Below, in pieces: positions 1 through 8,106 of a stretch of 43,750 nucleotides of DNA. The notes under the pieces were generated by a model, which was given only the letters and a program-made list of their open reading frames with translations, searched no databases and was not told the origin of the DNA. The position numbers and the translations under genes were made by a program. The DNA is taken from positions 1-43,750 of IMG/VR virus record IMGVR_UViG_3300023284_001004; one strand, 5' to 3'. How positions within the stretch are numbered: position 1 is the first letter of the stretch; each line of letters starts with the position of its first letter. This DNA comes from a virus.

Positions 1-144
1 ATGATCAACGTGAAACAGTCGCTACCATTCGTCGTCTCTTAGCCGATAACTTCCTTGACGGTCATACTGACAAGAATGGTGAATTCATCAAGGTTGATGG
101 TCTGGATTGGCAGGGTATGCGTAACGATTCTCGTGTTGCTTCAA
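1..144. repeat. Terminal repeat from circular assembly, left copy
   Basis: Bases 1-144 are identical to 43607-43750. An exact overlap inside the capsid gene is what an assembler leaves on a circular or circularly permuted molecule. It is too short, and too much inside a gene, to be an obvious physical terminal repeat. The genome unit is therefore 43,606 bp. Confidence 0.95.
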
Positions 145-605
145 TTAACATCGGTGCATCAGGTATTAACTTTGATTTCACCGATCAGACAAAGACCGGT
201 GAGTTGATCAAAGCAGCGTTCATTCAGATTCGTGATGTTATTTTTATTACGAACACTTGTGAGCGTGATCTGACTTATTATATCAGTCGCGAAATTATGT
301 CTAACTTTGAACGCCGGTTCAGTACTCAATATGACAGTAAATTGATCAATCAGGAACTGGCTGATTTGATGGGTGTTGCCGCCATTAAGGTGAGCTCTAA
401 GCTGTCAGGTAATGAGTTGATGGGCTTCCCGCTTGATTCAAATTTCATTCGTCCAATGGTCGGCATGGGTTTGAACACAGTCGCTATGCCTCGACCTATT
501 TACAACTCAAACTTTGAGTTTGTTGTCTGGGGTGCGATTGGTTTTGAAGTCCGCACTGATTTCGCTGCTAAAACCTGTGCATTCTTCGCACAAGACTTAG
601 GGTAA
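1..605 (+). CDS. Major capsid protein, C-terminal part (gene spans the circular junction)
   Basis: This is the 3' part of the gene that starts at 43153. The open frame enters at base 3 and ends with TAA at 603-605. Joining 43153-43606 to 1-605 gives 1059 nt and a 352-residue protein. The joined sequence resembles phage major capsid proteins that I associate with the DUF6260-type family; this is recognition of style and position, not a search result. It would form the icosahedral shell. It lies just after the decoration-like gene and before small head-completion genes, the normal capsid position. The split is an artefact of where the circle was opened. Confidence 0.85.
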   Translation, partial: DQRETVATIRRLLADNFLDGHTDKNGEFIKVDGLDWQGMRNDSRVASINIGASGINFDFTDQTKTGELIKAAFIQIRDVIFITNTCERDLTYYISREIMSNFERRFSTQYDSKLINQELADLMGVAAIKVSSKLSGNELMGFPLDSNFIRPMVGMGLNTVAMPRPIYNSNFEFVVWGAIGFEVRTDFAAKTCAFFAQDLG

Positions 606-609
606 TATA

Positions 610-906
610 ATGACTAAAGCAACTCATGTTGTATCGCACCAGCGTCTATATCTGGCTGTTGAGGGCAAGCTCACGCATATCCCTCAAGGCAGTCCGTTGA
701 CGCTGACTGCTGAAAAAGCTAAAAAATTGGGCAATCGGGTGACTTCCATGTCAGATGTGGAAACATTGGATTTGACTGATTCATTGACAGCATTAAAAGC
801 TCGCGCCAAAGAGTTAGGTGTTAGTGGCACTCATAAGATGGGTGAATCTCGCCTCATCGGAGAGATTGCCAAGGCTGAAGCGGCTGCTGTTGGCATTAGT
901 GCGTGA
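610..906 (+). CDS. Small head protein with C-terminal SAP/HeH-like helical motif
   Basis: A 98-residue protein encoded directly after the capsid gene. Residues about 55-95 look like the helix-extended-helix or SAP-like fold seen at the end of many small phage head proteins (leucines spaced around LKARAKELGVSG). The N-terminal half is a short beta-rich segment. The role is probably head completion or DNA contact inside the capsid, inferred from position. ATG start follows the capsid stop by four bases. Function beyond that is unknown. Confidence 0.7.
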   Translation: MTKATHVVSHQRLYLAVEGKLTHIPQGSPLTLTAEKAKKLGNRVTSMSDVETLDLTDSLTALKARAKELGVSGTHKMGESRLIGEIAKAEAAAVGISA

Positions 907-1199
907 CAGTAACTCGGAAAAGCTTGACGCTGATAGCTGGTGAGTGGACGAATCTTTATACCACGACGGAGATTGAAGCAGACGCCAATATAGCAGTAGG
1001 CACCAAGATAGCAGTGCAAAACATTGGGGCATCTGATGTTTATCTGTCGACTGCTTTGACTCAACCCGAAAAAGATTCGGACTCTTTTCAGGTGATTCAG
1101 CCCAATGATTTTCCGATGACTAATGACTTTGGTGACCCTGGCGCATGGGCATTCAGTCCCAACCAGGGTGCCAAAATTAATGTATGGGTGGTGACGTGA
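903..1199 (+). CDS. Small putative virion protein
   Basis: A 98-residue beta-rich protein starting with GTG whose first bases overlap the previous stop in a GTGA junction, indicating translational coupling. No catalytic motif, signal peptide or membrane segment is visible. It ends in a run of beta-strand-like residues (INVWVVT). Its place between the capsid gene and the head-tail connector genes suggests a minor head, fibre-base or decoration component. I do not recognise the family. Confidence 0.65.
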   Translation: MTVTRKSLTLIAGEWTNLYTTTEIEADANIAVGTKIAVQNIGASDVYLSTALTQPEKDSDSFQVIQPNDFPMTNDFGDPGAWAFSPNQGAKINVWVVT

Positions 1200-1387
1200 G
1201 TTGGACACCATTATTTGAAATCGATAAGGGCAATGTGTCCGAATCAGAACAACTTAAAGAATTAAATGAAATAGAGTTCCGTAACTCTTTACTATCTACG
1301 TTATGCGCAATCAATCATCAATTGTGCCTCCTGAATGATCGTTTTGAGGAGGTGTTTGAAACTGAAATAGAAGGCACAGATATATGA
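1196..1387 (+). CDS. Small hypothetical protein in the head operon
   Basis: A 63-residue protein if translation begins at GTG 1196, which overlaps the previous stop as GTGA just as the upstream gene does. An in-frame ATG at 1184 is the alternative start. It starts MSWTPLFEIDKG and is predicted to be largely helical with an acidic C-terminus. No domain is recognised. Its stop overlaps the next gene's ATG (ATGA at 1384), so it sits in a tight chain of coupled head genes. Confidence 0.6.
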   Translation: MSWTPLFEIDKGNVSESEQLKELNEIEFRNSLLSTLCAINHQLCLLNDRFEEVFETEIEGTDI

Positions 1388-1977
1388 GCGGTGGTAAAAT
1401 ATTAATCAGTGACGGCTTAACTAGTAAAACAGCTAGAGTTGATGCACGAAATAGATTACACACATTGGCTATCACCAGGCAAGAATCGGTAGATGCATCG
1501 CTGGAAGGAGATACGTTTTTCATTACTACAGGATTGGTTAATCTCACTAGTAATGATTTGTCATATTTTCTATTCGTTAAAAACAATGAAAAGGTTGACT
1601 GGATAATTGACTCTTTGATTGGTGGATATGGTGCTACTGATGGCACAGGAGATTCGTTCAACTTGTTTAACGTGGGTGCCGAAAACGGTACTCTCATATC
1701 ATCAGGATTCGACTTACCTGCAATTAATTTGAATATAGGCAGTCCAGAACAATTAGATGCCACTATAAAATTAGGAGGTGAAGGTAGCACTATCACAGAT
1801 GGTCAAAATACACCGCCGACATTAATACCCGCCACTACTACGTTCCGACGTTTTACCGTTGGTCAAATAATAATTCCACCAGGAACTAATTTTTCAATAG
1901 CATACCAACCACCTACTGGCAACACTGGTCAGAACGTTGACGTGCAGATTGTACTACACAGAGGGCAGACCTCATGA
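1384..1977 (+). CDS. Putative virion (head fibre/decoration-like) protein, paralogue A
   Basis: A 197-residue beta-rich protein coupled to its neighbours at both ends by ATGA overlaps. Near the N-terminus it carries the pattern ARVDARNRLHTLAIT, followed by a segment reading LSYFLFVKNNEKVDW. This layout resembles small virion surface proteins placed after capsid genes in other myophages. The next gene has the same architecture (DERNRL, then LFFYLKNNGDLDV), so the two look like diverged duplicates. AGA arginine codons are frequent, unlike most structural genes here. Exact role unknown. Confidence 0.65.
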   Translation: MSGGKILISDGLTSKTARVDARNRLHTLAITRQESVDASLEGDTFFITTGLVNLTSNDLSYFLFVKNNEKVDWIIDSLIGGYGATDGTGDSFNLFNVGAENGTLISSGFDLPAINLNIGSPEQLDATIKLGGEGSTITDGQNTPPTLIPATTTFRRFTVGQIIIPPGTNFSIAYQPPTGNTGQNVDVQIVLHRGQTS

Positions 1978-2516
1978 CCATCGTTAAAGGGCCTGACGGA
2001 CGTTCCGCTGATGTTGATGAACGAAATAGATTAAGCACCTTTTCCACATCACAGTCATTATCTAGGGATTCAAATAAGGAAGGGTGCTCGTTTTCAATTT
2101 TCTTTTCAGTAACACCGGCTGGGGTAAATGATCTCTTTTTCTATCTAAAAAACAACGGCGATCTTGACGTATCCCTTACTTCGATTAGAGCAAGTTCGTC
2201 TGTTCCTACTACTTTATTCTATGAGCATGTGTCAGGGTCACCGAGCTTCGTCGCCGAGGCAGATGCCGCTGTGACTAGTCTTAATTTAGGGAGCGCTTTA
2301 CAATTGTCTGTCGATGCTATATTTGATAGTGATATCACAGGGTTGACTACTGTGGGTGTGATGTTTTTTGAGGAGTGCTCTATTGCCGATACTACGTTTG
2401 CTTTGAAAATTCCGAGCAACATTATAATACAGCAAGGACAGGCTATGGCGTTCAGGCGGGAGAGTGGCTCCGGGACATTGACAATGAGTGTCAGCGTAAT
2501 GCGTGCTGATACGTGA
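1974..2516 (+). CDS. Putative virion (head fibre/decoration-like) protein, paralogue B
   Basis: A 180-residue protein starting in an ATGA overlap with the upstream gene. The N-terminal ADVDERNRLSTFSTSQS and the later LKNNGDLDVSLTSI align by eye with the upstream paralogue, as does a beta-rich C-terminal half. It probably belongs to the same surface or fibre-like virion family and may have arisen by tandem duplication. No enzymatic motif or membrane segment is seen. Confidence 0.65.
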   Translation: MTIVKGPDGRSADVDERNRLSTFSTSQSLSRDSNKEGCSFSIFFSVTPAGVNDLFFYLKNNGDLDVSLTSIRASSSVPTTLFYEHVSGSPSFVAEADAAVTSLNLGSALQLSVDAIFDSDITGLTTVGVMFFEECSIADTTFALKIPSNIIIQQGQAMAFRRESGSGTLTMSVSVMRADT

Positions 2517-2526
2517 GAGATTTATA

Positions 2527-2970
2527 ATGGTTGCACCAATTAACATCCGAGATACGCTGAACTCTCGTGGCGCCAGAGTTACCAAATTTGGTCAATTAGT
2601 TGTAGCGCCACTCGACTATAGTACTGCCATTGAAGTTCAGTTAACCGGTGATCAAGGAACACCCACTGTAGAAAACCTAGTCGGACCGAGTGAGGGACAA
2701 AGTATCGTCATCACTGATGTAATGGTTTTCGGCGGTAAAGATGTTACTCAGGATATACCGGCACAAGTTCAGATCTATGAGGCCAGTTCCGCCACAACAG
2801 AAACGATTGATAAAATTATTTTTACACCACAAGTGGTTAGAGGTTCGAATATTGTAGCGACGAGTTTAAATCTCTTAATTCCTGGAGGGGTTTGGATCAA
2901 TGTACAAGTTGCTGATTTTCCAGTGTTCGTGACGTTGATGTTCTACAGGGTCCCGGCGGAAAATCTATAA
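2527..2970 (+). CDS. Putative virion protein, third member of the small beta-rich group
   Basis: A 147-residue protein. I chose ATG 2527 because a GAGAG ribosome binding site precedes it; a GTG at 2503 would extend it by eight residues. The start INIRDTLNSRGARVTKFG recalls the N-terminal pattern of the two preceding genes, though the body differs. It is beta-rich with no catalytic motif. It ends in a TAATG overlap with the connector gene at 2970. Likely a capsid surface or fibre component, inferred from position. Confidence 0.6.
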   Translation: MVAPINIRDTLNSRGARVTKFGQLVVAPLDYSTAIEVQLTGDQGTPTVENLVGPSEGQSIVITDVMVFGGKDVTQDIPAQVQIYEASSATTETIDKIIFTPQVVRGSNIVATSLNLLIPGGVWINVQVADFPVFVTLMFYRVPAENL

Positions 2971-3353
2971 TGGCTAGAGTTACGGCAACAGAAGTGCGGG
3001 TCATATTACCAGACTCGACCACTTTGACTGACGATCAGATTGATGCGGCCATTGCTGCAGCGACGTGCCTAGTTGATTCGATTGCTACTGGTTGCGCTTC
3101 ACATCTGACTGACGCCTGCCTTAAACAAGTTGAGCTCTATTTAGCAGCCCATTTCGCAGCCTCTACTGAGAACACACTAACGCTTGCATCAGAAACAGAT
3201 CCCTGTAGTGGTGGCAAAGTTGTCTATGGGTTTAAATTTGGCGAAGGTGTGAAGGGTACACCATTTGGTCAGAACGCTAATATGCTATCAGGTGGTTGCC
3301 TTGCTGAGTTTGATAAGCAGCCAACTGATCTGTTGAGTATAGGTTGCCATTAA
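2970..3353 (+). CDS. Head-tail connector protein (gp6/DUF4054-like)
   Basis: A 127-residue protein with an N-terminal helical segment typical of the gp6-like connector family: a short beta start, then LTDDQIDAAIAAATCLVD, a cysteine-containing helix and a helix rich in Leu/Ala (VELYLAAHFAAS). Such proteins dock under the portal to extend the head-tail channel. It overlaps the upstream stop as TAATG and the downstream start as TAATG, and it is followed by a joining protein and a gp10-like protein, the standard connector order. Confidence 0.75.
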   Translation: MARVTATEVRVILPDSTTLTDDQIDAAIAAATCLVDSIATGCASHLTDACLKQVELYLAAHFAASTENTLTLASETDPCSGGKVVYGFKFGEGVKGTPFGQNANMLSGGCLAEFDKQPTDLLSIGCH

Positions 3354-3712
3354 TGAGCTTATTTGATCGCAATCTAGCGAAGTACGGCAAAGATGTCATT
3401 ATTGAAGACCGCGACCAAATAATTATCAATGGTCTGCCTCAAGAGGTATTCAGCAATCCGACGCCAACACTGAAAGCGATTATGAAAACCCTAACGGGCG
3501 TCACTGTGTTTGATAGCACCAATACCGAACGAGTCGCTACACATCGACTATCAATGTTTTTTCGGGCTGATACTACCGCTGAAAGGTGGGTGTTGTTTGG
3601 AACCAAACGAATCAAAATATTACACGTTGAGGACTGTTGTGAAGATGAGCGAGTTATGATTCTCATGTGTACAGAAAGAGGGGAGGATAGCCAAGTTGTC
3701 AATCAAGCTTGA
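3353..3712 (+). CDS. Head-tail joining (head closure) protein
   Basis: A 119-residue protein starting at ATG 3353 in a TAATG overlap; an upstream TTG in the same frame is less likely. It is small and beta-rich, with paired strands around FFRADTTAERWVLFGTKRIKI, as expected for head-closure or stopper proteins. The position between the connector and the gp10-like gene supports this. The assignment rests on size, fold impression and synteny. No diagnostic active site exists for this family. Confidence 0.6.
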   Translation: MSLFDRNLAKYGKDVIIEDRDQIIINGLPQEVFSNPTPTLKAIMKTLTGVTVFDSTNTERVATHRLSMFFRADTTAERWVLFGTKRIKILHVEDCCEDERVMILMCTERGEDSQVVNQA

Positions 3713-4148
3713 TATAATTGATGCCAGCGGCAACAAAACTTCGATTGAGTCAGCTGAGAATATAGCTGATAGCACCATTACGGGTATAGAAAAAGCGCTT
3801 TGGCGATCAGGTAAAACACTGATGAAGAAATTCAGTGAACAAGTACTTGATAAGTCAATGAAGACAGGGATTATTTATATTAGAAAGGATCGTCTTGGTC
3901 GGCGTCGTCGTCATCAGGCATCGGCCGCAGGTGAAACACCCGCTAATCGGTCAGGATTCTACCGCCGTAGTTCAGGGTTTATAATGCAAGGTACACAGCT
4001 GGCATTCGGTAATTCAGCGCCTTATGCTGGATTTTTAGAGACCGGCACCAGTCGAATGGCAGCACGTCCAGGATTAGGTAACGCAGTTAGGGCAAGTGAG
4101 CGTGATATTATTAGAAATTTTGCAACCGAGATAAACGACGAGATATGA
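3696..4148 (+). CDS. HK97 gp10-like tail completion protein
   Basis: A 150-residue protein that begins with TTG at 3696, supported by a GGGAGG ribosome binding site nine bases upstream. It has the usual gp10-like features: a helical N-terminal third, a basic patch (RKDRLGRRRRH) and the AFGNSAPYAGFLETGTSRMA segment that marks the family near its C-terminus. Members help terminate or attach the tail. It is coupled to the next gene by ATGA at 4145. Confidence 0.75.
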   Translation: MSIKLDIIDASGNKTSIESAENIADSTITGIEKALWRSGKTLMKKFSEQVLDKSMKTGIIYIRKDRLGRRRRHQASAAGETPANRSGFYRRSSGFIMQGTQLAFGNSAPYAGFLETGTSRMAARPGLGNAVRASERDIIRNFATEINDEI

Positions 4149-5272
4149 AGGCCCAAGATATAGTCGATAAACTTTCAGCGATTATACCGTTACACACTAG
4201 CGGCTTCAGCACGTCTTTGAGTATTATATCCATTGTTCCCACAGGTTCGACAGCTTTGGTCACCACCTCAGCGGCTCACGGGCTGATTGAGAGCCAGAAT
4301 GTCGCTATCACTGGCGCTGAGGCGCCCGTAGATATTGATAACTCATCATTTTTACGTACTGCGTCGACCGCTACTTTTGAGACTGATCAAGATCATGACC
4401 TGACACTATCTGAACGTGACAAAGCTGCTGGTGGTAAAACAATTACTATTTCGGGTGCCACCGAATCTGAGTTCAATGGCACATTTACATTATTATCAGT
4501 CTTAAACCGTCGTAAATTAATTATTGCCGTCGCTGATTCCGGACCAACAACTATTAGCGGTTCACCGATTGTTGAGGATGCTAATGGTGGTATATTTAAT
4601 GGATTATTTCCCGCAGTTAATCTTACCACTACAACATTTGAATACACGTTACCTGTCTCGTACGTGTCACCCGCTGCTGGATCACCTATTGTTCAGACAT
4701 CTATACGTATTTTATCAGTGTTGGATATCAATCAATATTTAGAAGATGTTTACACAGCACAGGTCGTTGGTGATGATCAGCTTGTTGTTGTGCTTGGTGA
4801 TGTCACTCAAAGCCAGAAACGCAATGAGCAGACAGACGCCAGTGATTCAACATTGGGTGAATATGCTTACACTCCTGTGTTGATTCAACCCTTCGCCATA
4901 TACATCGTTCAGAACGTCACTGATTTACTGGGAGGGTCCCGAGCGCGAGATAAAGTTGAGTCAGAGTATGTGCCGGCAATATTTAAGTCAGTACTTCGGG
5001 CTGAATTCGATACCGGATTTACTTTCAGCCAGTACCGTTCGACCTTCACAGGACATGGTGTATTCGCCTTTGCTGATCCAGCAGGTAAGAATAAAGCTAT
5101 CTATGCTCATGAAGTTGCCTTTCAACAGCTTGCATTACTTGATAAACTTAATGATAGTACTGGACCTAATGATAATGTGGCTATGCGTGATGTTGATTAC
5201 ACATTGACTACTGACCTGGGAACGGGTGTTTTAACTGCTTCTGTTGATTTAGATGAGGAACCGATACCATGA
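4145..5272 (+). CDS. Tail terminator/completion-like protein with nested HGL beta-domains
   Basis: A 375-residue protein in the tail-terminator position before the gp38-like and sheath genes. Residues 1-26 and about 190-375 look like a gp37-type tail completion protein. Between them is a beta-rich insertion. Residues 27-58 contain ALVTTSAAHGL...VAITGA, the first half of a domain also found twice in the baseplate J-like protein. A second, full copy (about 61-145, with TATFETDQDHDL and ITISGATESEFNG) interrupts it. The second half of the first copy resumes at about 146-187 (TTTTFEYTLP...SPAAGSP). The insertion is probably exposed on the virion. Tail role inferred from synteny. Confidence 0.65.
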   Translation: MKAQDIVDKLSAIIPLHTSGFSTSLSIISIVPTGSTALVTTSAAHGLIESQNVAITGAEAPVDIDNSSFLRTASTATFETDQDHDLTLSERDKAAGGKTITISGATESEFNGTFTLLSVLNRRKLIIAVADSGPTTISGSPIVEDANGGIFNGLFPAVNLTTTTFEYTLPVSYVSPAAGSPIVQTSIRILSVLDINQYLEDVYTAQVVGDDQLVVVLGDVTQSQKRNEQTDASDSTLGEYAYTPVLIQPFAIYIVQNVTDLLGGSRARDKVESEYVPAIFKSVLRAEFDTGFTFSQYRSTFTGHGVFAFADPAGKNKAIYAHEVAFQQLALLDKLNDSTGPNDNVAMRDVDYTLTTDLGTGVLTASVDLDEEPIP

Positions 5273-5481
5273 AAGTTATTGTAAACAATGGAGCACTGGC
5301 GGCCCTTTTGGGCGTTAAGCCTGGGGGTGAAATCAACGTTAAGTGTAAAAACGGCATACCTGTCATTAAGGAATGGCGTAACCGTTTCAAAGATGCGGCA
5401 ATTGATAATTGCATTTCGATTAAACCTAAACCGGCGCCTGCTAATAAATCCAAGGCACTCGCTACTGATAAAGGAGCATAA
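5269..5481 (+). CDS. Mu gp38-like small protein (DUF2635-like)
   Basis: A 70-residue protein overlapping the upstream stop as ATGA. It has an N-terminal hydrophobic segment, then IPVIKEWRNRFKDAAIDNC, which resembles the conserved W-x-R-R-x-x-D core of DUF2635 proteins. Those genes lie immediately before the sheath gene in Mu, SfV and relatives, as here. Its function is not established. The basic, Pro/Lys-rich tail carries no motif. Confidence 0.65.
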   Translation: MKVIVNNGALAALLGVKPGGEINVKCKNGIPVIKEWRNRFKDAAIDNCISIKPKPAPANKSKALATDKGA

Positions 5482-5483
5482 GC

Positions 5484-7037
5484 ATGTCTCTAGCACTCCC
5501 TGAGGTAACCGCCTCATTACGGGCAGCAGGTGTATCACCAGGGCTTACCCCTGAGCGGTTACTATTTGTTGGCCAAAAAAACGGGGGAACTGCTGTTAGC
5601 GGCGCCCTAGTCGAAAACATATTAACCACGGCAGACGCTGATACGTTATTTGGTGCCGACTCACCGATTGCTGCGGCTATCCGTCGGGCGCGACGTCGTA
5701 ATGATGAAACCCAATTCGATGCTATTAGTTTGGCTGATAATGGTTCAGGTGTTGACGCAACCGGTGTTCATCTTATTTCAGGTACGGCTACTGAGGACGG
5801 CACATTGACTTTCTATGTGGGCTCGAAGAAATTCAATGAATACAAAATTGCAGTCAGTGATACCGATACCGCCACCACGATAGGTGACGCACTTGAGGCG
5901 GCTATAATTGCAGACGCCAACGCCTTCGTAATACCAGTTAACACGGCGGGTAGTGTCGCATTAACTGCTAAGAACGCAGGCACATTCGGTAATACCATCG
6001 GTCTTAAAGTTGAAGGCACTGTTGCAGGTGTCACCACGACCATTACAGCGATGTCGAGTGGTGCAACTGATCCCGTGTTGACTGGTGTACTGGATGCCGT
6101 CGGTGATCAACGTGAACAAGGCATCGTGTGGCAATTTCAAGACGACCTAACAGAAGTTATTGATTTCCTTGATGCCCGATTCAATGTAACCAATAACATT
6201 CTTGATGGACGCGCATTTGCGAGCAGTACTGACACATTTGCTAACCATCTGACCGCGTTGGGATCATTGAACTCTAAGAGCTTGTGTCTGAATACAGGCG
6301 TATTAATCGATAGAACGAACCATCGTGGGCCTGCGATTCTTGAGATACCCTTCGTGAAAGTGGCTGAATTTGCTGCTGTTCGCGCCTTGCGTCGTACCGA
6401 AGGTGCAATTTTAGGTGATCTGGTTATCGCACGATCGCCCACTGATTCATTCGGGGGTATTCACACGAACTCGAAGCCTTATTTTAATGGTCAGTTTCCT
6501 GATTTACTGGTACCTGATGTTGGTGACTCATTCTCTGATACTGAGATCACGCAGTTGAAGGAGGCTGGGGGCTGGGTTATTGATACGAACCGGGCATTTT
6601 CGACGGTTATCTCTGGCGAGGTTGTGACTACTTTCCTGACAGATCCAGCCGGTAATCCTGATCCGACATTTACATTCTTAGAATTTGTGGATACGGAAAC
6701 GGCAGCCCGTGAATTTATTGTCAATAACACCCGCGCTAAATATCCACAATTTCGCGCTGCAAGCGGTGCCTTAATCAACGGTGTCGACTCAGCAAATGAA
6801 GCGTCTGTCGCTGCTTTTGTCTCTGAGCTCAACAACGAGTTAGGCGACTTGGCGCTAGTTAATACTGGCGTCGGTACTGTCGGGGGTGTTCAGACCGATT
6901 TTGATAAGGCGTTCCGTGAAAACCTAACTGTTACTTTAAACCCTGTGACTGGCAAGTTCACTATCGCCTTGAAACTGTTCATTGTTGTTCAGTTCCGTGC
7001 TGCGATATATGATATAGCCATCGCGTTTGAAATATAA
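5484..7037 (+). CDS. Tail sheath protein (Mu gpL-like)
   Basis: A 517-residue protein of the contractile tail sheath family, wrapping the tube and contracting to drive it through the host envelope. The N-terminal MSLALPEVTASLRAAGVSP is typical of Mu-like sheaths. A beta-rich insertion at about residues 100-200 is the variable outer domain. The C-terminal third, ending FIVVQFRAAIYDIAIAFEI, is the conserved part next to the tube. The start has a strong AAAGGAG site. It is followed after twelve bases by the tube gene, the fixed order in contractile tails. Confidence 0.9.
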   Translation: MSLALPEVTASLRAAGVSPGLTPERLLFVGQKNGGTAVSGALVENILTTADADTLFGADSPIAAAIRRARRRNDETQFDAISLADNGSGVDATGVHLISGTATEDGTLTFYVGSKKFNEYKIAVSDTDTATTIGDALEAAIIADANAFVIPVNTAGSVALTAKNAGTFGNTIGLKVEGTVAGVTTTITAMSSGATDPVLTGVLDAVGDQREQGIVWQFQDDLTEVIDFLDARFNVTNNILDGRAFASSTDTFANHLTALGSLNSKSLCLNTGVLIDRTNHRGPAILEIPFVKVAEFAAVRALRRTEGAILGDLVIARSPTDSFGGIHTNSKPYFNGQFPDLLVPDVGDSFSDTEITQLKEAGGWVIDTNRAFSTVISGEVVTTFLTDPAGNPDPTFTFLEFVDTETAAREFIVNNTRAKYPQFRAASGALINGVDSANEASVAAFVSELNNELGDLALVNTGVGTVGGVQTDFDKAFRENLTVTLNPVTGKFTIALKLFIVVQFRAAIYDIAIAFEI

Positions 7038-7049
7038 GGAGGCTATACC

Positions 7050-7457
7050 ATGGCTGATTCTGAAATTATACTAGTCGACGCCTCTGTTGAGGTTGATGAT
7101 GAACCCGTGACGATTGAGGCTAACACAATCGTGATTATTGAAGGACAAGGGGTGTCGACAAGTAAAGCGGCATCTCGCGGCGGTCGACCTGTGATCGTTA
7201 TCTCTGAGGATATATCTGTCAAAATCGGACAGATTAAGTTTGAGATGCCAGCCTCAGTAAACTCAATGAATGTGTCGCGTGATTTCAAGGCACGGGGGGC
7301 TGGTCGAGTTGTGCGCGTGTCGGGAACTGATCCGGCGGGCAATCGATTAGGTCGAACGCTTACACAGGGTATCATGAACAATGATCCTGAAAAGGCTATC
7401 CAGAACGAAGGGAAAATACCTATTGAATTCATGGGGGCGCCTTTAACGGTTAGTTAA
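7050..7457 (+). CDS. Tail tube protein (Mu gpM-like)
   Basis: A 135-residue protein directly after the sheath gene, preceded by an AAGGAGG site. Its size and position fit the Mu-type tail tube family, whose members stack as hexamers to form the inner channel. The C-terminal part, with FEMPASVNSMNVSRDFKARG and the final IPIEFMGAPLTV, resembles the family core. A 6-bp-stem hairpin immediately follows the stop codon. High expression is expected, consistent with its good ribosome binding site. Confidence 0.8.
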   Translation: MADSEIILVDASVEVDDEPVTIEANTIVIIEGQGVSTSKAASRGGRPVIVISEDISVKIGQIKFEMPASVNSMNVSRDFKARGAGRVVRVSGTDPAGNRLGRTLTQGIMNNDPEKAIQNEGKIPIEFMGAPLTVS

Positions 7458-7475
7458 CAGCGTACCGGCACGCTG
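7458..7475 (+). other. Hairpin directly after the tube gene
   Basis: CAGCGT at 7458-7463 pairs with ACGCTG at 7470-7475 around a six-base loop, starting at the base after the tube stop codon. There is no T-run behind it, so it is unlikely to terminate by itself. It may protect the 3' end of the sheath/tube message or adjust downstream expression. Confidence 0.45.
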
Positions 7476-7525
7476 CAACCCGCCAGGGAGTCGGACCATC
7501 ATAAAGCAATGTCAAAAGGTAAATT

Positions 7526-7963
7526 ATGAAAACTGTAAATTTTGAATTATCAAATCCTATTAATTATTCAAATGGTTCGGGCGCCGAAATACAAGGATCA
7601 TTCATTGAGCTATCATCCCCCACGGGTAAGATAGCTCACTTGGTTGGTATACTAAAGGTAGAAATAGGCGGAGCCACAAAAAACAGCTTGACCGGGATTG
7701 ATTTATCTACAATAGGTGATGAATCGAAAAAAGATGATGATGAATCAACTGCATTTGAAAAAGGTGATGGTATCTTTAGCCTAATGACAATGGGCCAGGC
7801 GAACATGGAGCGCGTCGTTATTACATTCAGAGCTATTTTGCAAAATAGTGCAAAGATTGGTGGCGAGAAAACAATGACCGTGCCGATGATTGATCGTATG
7901 GACTATGGTGATTTTGAAAATTGCATGAAGACGTATATCGGAAATTTTATGAGTGCGTCATGA
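7526..7963 (+). CDS. Tail assembly chaperone, short product (Mu gp41-like)
   Basis: A 145-residue protein between the tube and tape-measure genes, the place of tail assembly chaperones that coat the tape measure during assembly. An AAAAGG site precedes the ATG. Near its 3' end the message contains A-AAT-TTT at 7942-7948, in the correct phase for a -1 slip into the frame of the next short ORF. The extended product would have 193 residues. The protein is acidic in the middle (ESKKDDDEST), common in this family. Confidence 0.75.
   Translation: MKTVNFELSNPINYSNGSGAEIQGSFIELSSPTGKIAHLVGILKVEIGGATKNSLTGIDLSTIGDESKKDDDESTAFEKGDGIFSLMTMGQANMERVVITFRAILQNSAKIGGEKTMTVPMIDRMDYGDFENCMKTYIGNFMSAS
7942..7948 (+). 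other. Probable programmed -1 frameshift site in the tail chaperone gene
   Basis: The heptamer AAATTTT is phased as A-AAT-TTT in the chaperone frame, which fits the X-XXY-YYZ slippery rule. Slipping back one base continues into the frame ending at 8106, fusing residues 1-141 to 52 more. Chaperone genes before the tape measure commonly use this device. I saw no obvious strong downstream stem, so efficiency is uncertain. Confidence 0.6.
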
Positions 7964-8106
7964 TAGTTGGTGAGTCATCTTATGTTGATGAAATTTATAA
8001 GATGGCTCTCGGATCAAATGGCGCGGTCAGTATTGAATACTTAATGTCAATTGACGGTGATTCAGTTTTTAGAATTAACGAAATAATGGATATACATAAT
8101 GGCTAA
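7960..8106 (+). CDS. Tail assembly chaperone extension (frameshift product C-terminus)
   Basis: The open frame, -1 relative to the chaperone gene, encodes a C-terminal extension reached by frameshifting at 7942-7948. It could also be a separate 48-residue protein from ATG 7960, which overlaps the upstream stop as ATGA. The open frame is continuous from the slippery site to TAA at 8104-8106 and overlaps the tape-measure start at 8099. In lambda and Mu the long form contacts the tape measure. Which expression route operates cannot be settled from sequence alone. Confidence 0.6.
   Translation: MIVGESSYVDEIYKMALGSNGAVSIEYLMSIDGDSVFRINEIMDIHNG

Noticed and set aside
7043-7432. Leftward 129-codon frame opposite the tube gene
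   Set aside because: The forward frame is a coupled tail tube gene in conserved order; the reverse frame is low-complexity Ser/Thr/Ile shadow translation.
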